5,127 nt of DNA from contig JAITHQ010000128.1 of NCBI GenBank assembly GCA_031279925.1, positions 1 to 5,127 of the forward strand. The letters are read 5' to 3'. This DNA comes from Treponema sp. (lineage in GTDB: Bacteria > Spirochaetota > Spirochaetia > Treponematales > Breznakiellaceae). A model generated the notes under the pieces. It searched no databases and had not been told where the DNA came from. It was given only the letters and a program-made list of their open reading frames with translations. The translations under genes were made by a program, and so were the position numbers. Numbering within the stretch: the stretch's first letter is position 1; each line of letters begins with the position of its first letter. Positions 1 through 5,127 of this stretch are shown in pieces.

Positions 1-97
1 AAATCAATTTTCAGGTCAGACATACAATTTTTAGTAGAATTTGTCCACAAATTGAAGGTTCTGGACACGGTTTTAGCAATAAAATGAAAGAAAAATT
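1..97. other. AT-rich leader, possible 3' end of an upstream plus-strand gene
   Basis: This stretch is clearly richer in A+T than the thioesterase that follows. Two plus-strand frames stay open from the left edge. One starts at base 1 and stops at TGA 85-87. The other starts at base 3 and stops at TGA 99-101, where the stop overlaps the ATG at 98 as ATGA, a layout typical of translationally coupled genes. Either could be the C-terminal tail (about 28 to 32 residues) of an upstream gene, but such short open stretches can arise by chance, and a minus-strand frame is open here too. Weak -10-like hexamers (TAGAAT at 35-40, TAAAAT at 80-85) have no well-spaced -35, so I do not call a promoter. Confidence 0.25.
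38..53. promoter_or_regulatory. 16-bp dyad, candidate operator
   Basis: AATTTGT-CC-ACAAATT is a perfect 7-bp inverted repeat around a 2-bp centre. As RNA it would make only a weak AT stem with a strained loop, and no T-run follows, so a DNA-binding site is a better reading than a terminator. It lies about 115 bp upstream of the thioesterase start. No regulator is encoded in the window, and the assignment is inferred from symmetry alone. Confidence 0.3.
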
Positions 98-166
98 ATG
101 AAAATTGATTTCCGTGTGCTTGCCCCCCGTAATCTTGACCTTTTGGCGTCTTTTTACCACGATTAA
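98..166 (+). CDS. possible 22-codon small ORF upstream of the thioesterase
   Basis: ATG at 98-100 opens a 22-codon frame that begins Met-Lys-Ile-Asp-Phe and closes at TAA 164-166, two bases before the thioesterase ATG. A weak purine-rich GAAAG at 86-90 sits 7 nt upstream. The spacing would suit a leader peptide whose terminating ribosomes reinitiate at 169, where no Shine-Dalgarno sequence is visible. The stretch Asn-Leu-Asp-Leu-Leu-Ala-Ser-Phe-Tyr-His-Asp loosely recalls the first helix of glyoxalase/VOC proteins, so it could also be a remnant of one. It is short enough to be chance, and there is no direct evidence of translation. Confidence 0.22.
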   Translation: MKIDFRVLAPRNLDLLASFYHD

Positions 167-168
167 CC

Positions 169-987
169 ATGAACGAATTTAATACGCCTTTAACCGGCGG
201 AAAAACTGCCGGAACGGAAGGCCGCCCGCCGCTTGCTGTTTGGCAGGAAACCTGCACGGTTCGTTTTGGCTCGATTGACTGCTCGGACCGGCTAAGCCTG
301 GATTCAATTTTTAATTTTTTTCAGGAAGCGGCAATTAGCCATGCGGAACATTTGGGCGTAGGCCGCGAGGCTATGGCCCGTACGAATCAAGTGTGGATTC
401 TTTCCCGTATGTCGGTAGCGGTTGACCGCCGCCCCCAATATGGCGAAACCATTGCCGTGCGCACCTGGCCCCGGGGCGGAGAAAAACTTTTTGCCCTGCG
501 CGATTATGATATTCTGGATGCCAAAGGTAAAACGGCTGTCCGGGGCAGAAGCGGCTGGCTTATTATCGACATGGAAAAACGCCGCCCGCTGCGGCCACAG
601 GCCATTATGAACACGCTGCCCCTGAACGAAGGCATGGACGCGCTGCCTGCGCCGCCCGCCGGCCTTGAGGAGCGTAAAGACCTGCAAAAAACAGCCAGCC
701 GCCGGGCGCTGTACTCCGATGTAGACTATAACGGCCACGTGAACAATGTCCGTTATGTTCAGTGGATACAGGACACCCTTGAGCCGGAACTGCTGGAAAA
801 AGCGGATTGTATGCGTCTGGATATTAACTATGTAAACGAAATTCTGCCCGGCGAAACAACCGAAATTTGGCAGGCAAAAATTGCCGCCGGCAAAATTGCC
901 GCCGGCACAGCCCACGCCTTTGCCTTTGAAGGCAGAAAGGCACAGGGCGGCGCGGCGGCGTTCCGGGCGGAGCTGCAGCTTTGGTAA
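169..987 (+). CDS. acyl-ACP thioesterase (FatA/FatB-like, double hotdog)
   Basis: This cytoplasmic enzyme hydrolyses acyl-acyl carrier protein to free fatty acid and holo-ACP, ending type II fatty-acid elongation. Its 272 residues fit the bacterial acyl-ACP thioesterase family. The first hotdog domain spans about residues 26-150, with the family signatures Trp-Ile-Leu-Ser-Arg-Met (76-81), Arg-Thr-Trp-Pro-Arg-Gly (98-103), Arg-Asp-Tyr-Asp (111-114) and Trp-Leu-Ile-Ile-Asp (130-134). The second spans about 175-272 and carries the catalytic-type Asp186-x-Asn188-x-His190 motif followed by Val-Asn-Asn, plus Glu224. The plant enzymes have Cys after that Glu; here it is Ile225, as expected if the Cys is dispensable. 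ATG 169 is the only usable start, because an in-frame TGA lies at 136-138 with no start codon between. There is no Shine-Dalgarno sequence, and the first 25 or so residues look unconserved. The gene ends 3 bp from the opposing gene's stop. Chain-length specificity cannot be read from the sequence. Confidence 0.93.
   Translation: MNEFNTPLTGGKTAGTEGRPPLAVWQETCTVRFGSIDCSDRLSLDSIFNFFQEAAISHAEHLGVGREAMARTNQVWILSRMSVAVDRRPQYGETIAVRTWPRGGEKLFALRDYDILDAKGKTAVRGRSGWLIIDMEKRRPLRPQAIMNTLPLNEGMDALPAPPAGLEERKDLQKTASRRALYSDVDYNGHVNNVRYVQWIQDTLEPELLEKADCMRLDINYVNEILPGETTEIWQAKIAAGKIAAGTAHAFAFEGRKAQGGAAAFRAELQLW
877..906 (+). repeat. 15-bp perfect tandem duplication inside the thioesterase
   Basis: AAAATTGCCGCCGGC occurs twice head to tail (877-891 and 892-906), encoding Lys-Ile-Ala-Ala-Gly twice (residues 237-246). 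It keeps the frame and lies after the catalytic residues, in the last strands of the second hotdog domain. The two copies are identical at the base level, which points to a recent slippage duplication. The GCCGGC palindromes within it also allow a hairpin on the minus strand followed, after a 5-nt gap, by five T, about 85-115 nt past the stop of the opposing operon. Confidence 0.8.
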
Positions 988-990
988 ACG

Positions 991-2442
991 CTACCAGCCG
1001 AATTTGATTCCTACGTTTACGGTAAGGCCGCCGCCCTGCCAGCTTTTTACAAAACTCTGCGACTGGGAGGCAAGGCCAATATCAAGTTCAAACGCCCGCA
1101 GGTTAAGGGCAAAATCGAGGCTGTTCCTCCACGCCCGGTCTTCGTAGCCAATTCCAATCGTGGTAATAAAAATATTGGCAAGATCGCAGCGGGCCTTTAC
1201 ACCAGCTTCAACAGCCCCTTTTTGCATATATAGCCGGCTTATAGAAAAACCCAGCGAGGGAATAACCGTTAAGATCGGCGTTTCAAAGGGACGGTAATTG
1301 GCATAAAAAAGCATCTTGAACGGACGGTAAACATCCAGGTTCCCCTTTAAATAAACCGGCTTAAAGTCGTCTGGCATGTGGATAGCATCTTCCGGCAGAT
1401 CGTTTCCCCCCAGCATATCGGCAAGGTCAATATAACTGGTATCAATATAGCCCGATCCTTCTATCTGCATGTAGTGAGTAAGGGTCGATTTAATAAACGG
1501 AAGGTTGGTTATATCCGCCCCTACATCGAGCCAGGAATACAGCGGATACTCCACGCCAAGGCCCAGGTCATAACCAATAGCGGTTGCATCGAAATCCCGC
1601 AGCATGGCGGAAATCTCCATTTTTCCATCTACTATGCCCTGTATGGGAACCGGGGAGTACACAGCGACATCGTAATCCAGGGCCATTCTTACCCCTTCGT
1701 TTCCGGCGGGGTTTGTAACATTCTTCGAGGTGTACTTAATCCGGGGCTCGGTATATACCAGGGGCAGGTAGCCTGCCGGCCTTACTTTAACTTTAAAATC
1801 TCGAACATGGAAGAACACCGGAATACCCAGTTCAAAGAAGGCCGCCGCGCCGGCGCCGATGTCATGCGGCTCGGTAAGTACGAGTATGTTTTCCGAAACC
1901 GACACATTCCCGCTGGCACTAACATTGGTATCAATGCCAAAGCCCCATTTGTCATGCCAGTTAAAGGCAAACGAAAAAGGCTTAACGCCCAGCGCCGCGT
2001 CAAATTTGAATCCGTCAAAGGCATTGTCAAGATTCACCTTTGCCGTTTCCTGCAGAATTTCAGCGGCGGATACAACATCGTTTGAAAACTGCGCTTTAAC
2101 GCCAAAACTCAGTTCAACCATACGGTTTTTAAAGCGGAAGCGCTTTTTTTGGGGTTCCTCTTCGGCCTCTTCTTCTGGTTCCGGCTCGGCGGCAAGTTCT
2201 TCGGGCGCTTCGGCTGTTGGGTCTACATCATCGTATGCAACCCAGACATAATCCTGAATAGCCGAATCCCAAACCCATTCCCCTGTTCCCTGCTCAAAAC
2301 CGTTTCCGGGTTCCGGGGGCGATTCAGGAGCGTTGCCTTCCGAATCAGCCCTTTCGAGCCTTTCTGGCTCCTGAATCACTTCCTGGGCCTGCAGGGACGC
2401 AAAACCTAAAAGTATACATAGGCAAAATAGCAGTTTCTTCAT
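991..2442 (-). CDS. putative outer-membrane β-barrel protein with acidic N-terminal linker
   Basis: I do not recognise a named family member. The 483 residues begin with a signal peptide (Lys2-Lys3, hydrophobic core 4-17, likely cleavage near Ala19/Gln20). Cys7 and Cys9 lie too early for a lipobox. Residues 55-70 hold a Trp/Tyr-rich motif, and 76-97 are dense in Glu, Pro and Ala. From about residue 107 the sequence is alternating β-strand with many Gly and aromatic residues, ending in Phe-Gly-Trp; a terminal aromatic is typical of barrels recognised by the BAM machinery. General resemblance is to long bacterial barrels such as DUF5723/TraF-like or FadL-like proteins, which is an impression only. 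The start ATG has a strong Shine-Dalgarno sequence 8 nt upstream. It is the second gene of an operon, 12 nt after the large exported protein, suggesting a shared job at the envelope. A slippery A7 run lies at codons 98-100. The stop is TAG. Confidence 0.82.
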   Translation of the reverse strand: MKKLLFCLCILLGFASLQAQEVIQEPERLERADSEGNAPESPPEPGNGFEQGTGEWVWDSAIQDYVWVAYDDVDPTAEAPEELAAEPEPEEEAEEEPQKKRFRFKNRMVELSFGVKAQFSNDVVSAAEILQETAKVNLDNAFDGFKFDAALGVKPFSFAFNWHDKWGFGIDTNVSASGNVSVSENILVLTEPHDIGAGAAAFFELGIPVFFHVRDFKVKVRPAGYLPLVYTEPRIKYTSKNVTNPAGNEGVRMALDYDVAVYSPVPIQGIVDGKMEISAMLRDFDATAIGYDLGLGVEYPLYSWLDVGADITNLPFIKSTLTHYMQIEGSGYIDTSYIDLADMLGGNDLPEDAIHMPDDFKPVYLKGNLDVYRPFKMLFYANYRPFETPILTVIPSLGFSISRLYMQKGAVEAGVKARCDLANIFITTIGIGYEDRAWRNSLDFALNLRAFELDIGLASQSQSFVKSWQGGGLTVNVGIKFGW

Positions 2443-2450
2443 TCTACAGG

Positions 2451-2456
2451 CTCCTT
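2451..2456 (-). promoter_or_regulatory. Shine-Dalgarno overlapping the upstream stop codon
   Basis: On the minus strand AAGGAG sits 8 nt before the ATG at 2442 and fixes that start. The TAA stop of the large upstream gene (2457-2455) shares its two A with this site, reading TAAGGAG. Ribosomes ending the first protein therefore finish on the binding site of the second, which favours translational coupling and balanced output. Confidence 0.8.
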
Positions 2457-5127
2457 ATTTGGTTAAATCTATGATGTAGCTGCCGCTGGCAGTAATATCA
2501 AGCCGTACCGGCACAAGGTTTCTTGGAATTTTAAGCTGGGCCGCTTGGGGGAACTGGAGCCTGATATGGGGGTAAATCATGTTCTCCTGAATAATCTTCA
2601 TTTCCGGGCCGCCGGCCTCCAGATTGATTATTTTGCCGGTTAGGGGAATTCCATCTTTGAACAGATTGTTGGCTTCGTCAATTTTAAGGATTCCCCCGCT
2701 GAACAGTTCAGCATCAAACTCCAGAGACATTTTAAGGGAGTTAATGTTAATATCGTCAAAGATGGAACCGGTTGGTTTCCCGGTCTTTGAGTCCTTTTTT
2801 CTGCCAAACAGGTCTGTCGTCTTTGCATTACCGTCTGTTTTGAACATTTCTTTAAGATCCAGGGTTGCGCCAGATGGGTCTTTTGCCTCCAGTATCAGGG
2901 GCATTAAAATGAGTACCCGCGCATGTATGCCGTGCCCGCTGCTGCTGCCGTTATCAACGTTATTAAACGTCTCCGGCGTAACGGTTATAAAGGGCGGCAG
3001 CCCCATTGTATATTCAAACGAAAGGTTTTTGGGACTGTCCGCCAACAGGCCGCCAAACTTATCGCTTAGTTCAATTCCATCCGGGGGCAGTGCTGTATCC
3101 TCGTAGACATACTCGCCGTCTGCGTTTTTGGGGGGAAGAGCGGGAAGAGTCTCGTACACATGGTGCTTCAACTCAACCTTGTCCAGTTCGAGCAAACTAA
3201 ACTCCTCGGTAATACCGGCTTTGTTTTCGTACTTTGCCTGGAATTCCAACGTTGGCTCCATAGCTTCCATAAGCCCTTTCGGGCCTTGCAGGAACAATTT
3301 GGCCTCTATGCCGCTAAAGGTAAAACCGTCCAAAAACTTGCTCATGCTGGACAAATCGACTGGCGTTTGTCCTGGTTTGGGGAAACTGCCTTCAAGCATG
3401 TCCGTATCCTTGTTCGATTCTTTCAGGGCCTCTTTCAGGTCAACATCCGCCTCTTTCCACTTCTGTGTAAAGGTAACTTCACCCTGAATGTCCAGTGCCA
3501 CGCCTGGCGTCAAGTCCGCAATTTCCACTACCTTTGCGCCGTTTATGGGCTTTAGATCAACATCAAATTCCAGTTTCTTTGGAGCGCCCGCATTGTCTTT
3601 TAGATCTAGCTCTATGGGAACTGTGTTTCTGTATATGTTGTCCCCTACTCCAAGTTCTCCACCCATGTGTATAGGCTCCAGCGGAAAGTCCGGGTCTATA
3701 GATGTAAGTACCATTACAAAATCCTGCAAGGGGAAACTGGTAAAATTAAGGTTCAGTTCTACGCCGTTAACCACCGTGCCGCCCGTAACCTCGTAGGGAT
3801 CATAATAGATGGTTTTTACAAATTTGGACGCATCTGTAAGGTCTATGGGAGGGATAGTGGGATTCGGAATAGCGTTTTCCATGTTCCAATGCACTTTTGC
3901 AAGTTTGGTGATTTCCATTTTTATTTCGAGGTCAATGTCTATGTTCCCATTGCCTGCATCGGTATTGGAAAGCATAAAACTGGCGCCAGTGGGGGGGCTT
4001 ACAGTTATTTTGCTTTGCGGTATAGTCCCACCAGCGGCAGTAATAATGTTTATATCTTCCGGGCTAAGGTGCTTGCCTTGCATGGGTGTATTTGCGCTTG
4101 TAATGTTCCATGCCGTAGCGGCAGGATTGGCCGAATCGTATGTCAGGCCATTGTATGGCTTGTTATCAACCGTGCTTGTGTAGCCAGCCTGTGTAATGTT
4201 GATGTCATACGCTGGAGCAAAACCTTCAAACCAGGAATCACCGCTGGTCTTATCGGTTGGCAGCTCGCCATCGATGGTAAGCTGGCCAGCGCCAATTTCG
4301 GCATGAATAAATTCAGGCGGAAGTGTGCCTAGATCAATATCTGAAAGAGAAGAGGGGATTTCGATAGTGATAGGGTTGATACTGTTAAGGCCAGTTGCGC
4401 CCTGAATCTTTAAATTTTGTACTGTCACCGATATTCCCATGTTAAATTGTGTTCCCTGTTGTGCGGTAGAATTGTCGGTTACAGTTCCAAGCCGGAAGAC
4501 TGGCTTTTTGGTATTATCGGTATAGATGGTTTTACCCGCAAGATCGATGGTTACTGTTGCGGTAGTGGTGGTTGAATTTAATGTAACCGGATTGGGGGTT
4601 CCATTGGAAATACTGTTAGTGTTAGGCTTATCATTTTCAGTCAGACCTACGCCGTTTAGACTAATTGCAATGTTATTGGGCGCACCGCCGCTGCCGGATG
4701 TAAGCGTTAGGGTTAGAACCATTTGCCCCTGATAAAACTTTAAGGTTTCAAAATTGCTCCCGTTAAAATCGAAAATATCAATTGGCTGTGTGGTAATATT
4801 GGTCCCATTGCCCCCCGTCACCAACGGCACAGATATTTGCTGCTTCAAAGAACCAGTCATCGAAGTAGTGAGTTGACCAAGCATGGTGTTTAAATTGACC
4901 GTTGTCGTGTCTTCCATTGGAGCGGGGACCAAACCCGGTATATCAATTGTTTCGCTAATTGTAGGCATGGTGTTTGCATCCGCAAGGTTGTCAACATCGC
5001 CAAGTTTCCTGTTTATGCCGTCCAGGTAATCATCTGGATCAAAAGACTCCATCAACTCCATTTTGTAGTTAACCAAAAACGCCTGTATGGACTTGCCGTT
5101 GTCATCCTTGTAGTTAACCATGTCATA
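2455..5127 (-). CDS. large exported-looking β-rich repeat protein, 5' end outside the window
   Basis: The family is not recognised. The frame is open to the window edge: Tyr-Asp codons precede the first ATG at 5121, that ATG has no signal peptide, and the sequence after it is already fold-like. The real start, probably with a signal or lipoprotein peptide, is likely upstream. The visible part is 888 residues counted from 5121 and contains no cysteine, fitting an extracytoplasmic protein. It is made mostly of alternating hydrophobic/polar β-strands with Pro-rich turns. Residues 80-240 are rich in Thr and Asn. At least three diverged modules can be seen around residues 393-460, 541-611 and 732-802. 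Two share Pro-[Ile/Val]-Asp-Leu-[Ser/Thr]-x-x-Ser-Lys-Phe (425-434 and 587-596), and two share Asp-Leu-Lys-Glu (561-564 and 755-758). There is no transmembrane helix. Operon position before the barrel gene suggests an envelope or surface partner of that protein; an adhesin-like or structural role is only a guess. The stop is TAA. Confidence 0.75.
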   Translation of the reverse strand, partial: YDMVNYKDDNGKSIQAFLVNYKMELMESFDPDDYLDGINRKLGDVDNLADANTMPTISETIDIPGLVPAPMEDTTTVNLNTMLGQLTTSMTGSLKQQISVPLVTGGNGTNITTQPIDIFDFNGSNFETLKFYQGQMVLTLTLTSGSGGAPNNIAISLNGVGLTENDKPNTNSISNGTPNPVTLNSTTTTATVTIDLAGKTIYTDNTKKPVFRLGTVTDNSTAQQGTQFNMGISVTVQNLKIQGATGLNSINPITIEIPSSLSDIDLGTLPPEFIHAEIGAGQLTIDGELPTDKTSGDSWFEGFAPAYDINITQAGYTSTVDNKPYNGLTYDSANPAATAWNITSANTPMQGKHLSPEDINIITAAGGTIPQSKITVSPPTGASFMLSNTDAGNGNIDIDLEIKMEITKLAKVHWNMENAIPNPTIPPIDLTDASKFVKTIYYDPYEVTGGTVVNGVELNLNFTSFPLQDFVMVLTSIDPDFPLEPIHMGGELGVGDNIYRNTVPIELDLKDNAGAPKKLEFDVDLKPINGAKVVEIADLTPGVALDIQGEVTFTQKWKEADVDLKEALKESNKDTDMLEGSFPKPGQTPVDLSSMSKFLDGFTFSGIEAKLFLQGPKGLMEAMEPTLEFQAKYENKAGITEEFSLLELDKVELKHHVYETLPALPPKNADGEYVYEDTALPPDGIELSDKFGGLLADSPKNLSFEYTMGLPPFITVTPETFNNVDNGSSSGHGIHARVLILMPLILEAKDPSGATLDLKEMFKTDGNAKTTDLFGRKKDSKTGKPTGSIFDDININSLKMSLEFDAELFSGGILKIDEANNLFKDGIPLTGKIINLEAGGPEMKIIQENMIYPHIRLQFPQAAQLKIPRNLVPVRLDITASGSYIIDLTK
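5063..5120 (-). repeat. 13-bp in-frame direct repeat, 45-nt period
   Basis: TTGTAGTTAACCA (plus-strand reading) occurs at 5063-5075 and again at 5108-5120. In the minus-strand protein both copies encode Val-Asn-Tyr-Lys, preceded by Met1 in one copy and Leu16 in the other, exactly 15 codons apart. The repeat may reflect paired β-strands of similar sequence or a small duplication. It also suggests that the Met at 5121 is an internal residue, not an initiator. Confidence 0.55.

Larger units (their letters stand above)
1..111. repeat. 13-bp perfect inverted repeat with 85-bp spacer
   Basis: The left arm, bases 1-13 (AAATCAATTTTCA), is the exact reverse complement of the right arm at 99-111 (TGAAAATTGATTT). 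Pairing stops at the inner edge of the arms. The left arm touches the window border, so it may continue outwards. The right arm covers the start of the small ORF at 98. The left arm, read on the minus strand, lies just inside a potential ATG at 23-21, so both arms would encode Lys-Ile-Asp. This could be terminal repeats of a small element, a regulatory pair, or chance in AT-rich DNA. Confidence 0.4.

Noticed and set aside
135..163. Promoter with TTGACC as -35 upstream of the thioesterase
   Set aside because: At 16-18 bp downstream the best -10 match is only 3 of 6 bases, so it cannot be supported.
871..906. Rho-independent terminator for the minus-strand operon
   Set aside because: GCCGGC arms with a 9-nt loop and five T are present on the minus strand, but five bases separate stem and T-run, and the structure is a by-product of the tandem duplication.
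304..915. 203-codon minus-strand frame antisense to the thioesterase
   Set aside because: It lies wholly inside a well-supported enzyme gene on the other strand, has no family-like motifs, and is rich in Phe, Gly and Gln as expected from antisense reading.
971..980. AGCTGCAGCT perfect palindrome near the thioesterase end
   Set aside because: A 10-bp self-complementary stretch within Glu-Leu-Gln-Leu codons, with no loop or T-run; expected by chance.
1378..2085. 235-codon plus-strand frame opposite the barrel gene
   Set aside because: It is a shadow of the minus-strand gene, which has a signal peptide, a strong Shine-Dalgarno sequence and barrel features. This frame has no recognisable domain.
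3126..3135. C6-A5 run (minus strand) as a second frameshift site
   Set aside because: In the reading phase the heptamer is C-AAA-AAC, which does not fit the X-XXY-YYZ rule.
3667..4332. 221-codon plus-strand frame opposite the large exported protein gene
   Set aside because: It is rich in Cys, Gly and Arg with no domain logic, while the opposing frame is continuous for 888 codons and coherent.
1..5127. CRISPR array, tRNA, rRNA, insertion sequence or phage genes
   Set aside because: No regularly spaced repeats, cloverleaf, rRNA-like stretch or transposase/integrase motifs were seen on either strand.

Overview
The window holds three sizeable genes in a convergent layout. A plus-strand acyl-ACP thioesterase (169-987) faces a minus-strand pair: an 888-codon exported-looking β-rich protein running off the right edge (2455-5127) and a 483-residue outer-membrane β-barrel-like protein (991-2442). 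The minus-strand pair is read from the right edge towards the centre. It forms a tight operon with only 12 nt between stop and start, and the stop codon of the first gene lies inside the Shine-Dalgarno sequence of the second.

The organism is probably a spirochaete of the Treponema type. This is inference from style, not from a marker gene. The clues are a Gram-negative cell plan (signal peptide, and a barrel ending in an aromatic residue), intermediate base composition, a bacterial FAT-type thioesterase, and a barrel gene paired with a long repetitive exported protein. Bacteroidota or another diderm group cannot be excluded.

Region by region: 1-97 is AT-rich. It may carry the last codons of an upstream plus-strand gene, and it contains two inverted repeats. 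98-166 is a possible 22-codon small ORF ending 2 nt before the thioesterase start. 169-987 is the thioesterase. Only 3 bp separate its stop from the stop of the opposing gene, so there is no room for a terminator between them. 991-2442 is the putative outer-membrane protein, with a signal peptide, a Trp/Tyr-rich motif and a Glu/Pro-rich linker before the barrel. 2455-5127 is a cysteine-free protein that appears to contain at least three diverged copies of a β-rich module.

The thioesterase would release free fatty acids from acyl-ACP in the cytoplasm. The other two proteins probably work together at the outer membrane, but their function is unknown. The most unusual points are a dnaX-like slippery heptamer in the barrel gene whose -1 frame stops after four codons, the module repeats in the large protein, the 13-bp inverted repeat upstream of the thioesterase, and the thioesterase start, which has no Shine-Dalgarno sequence.
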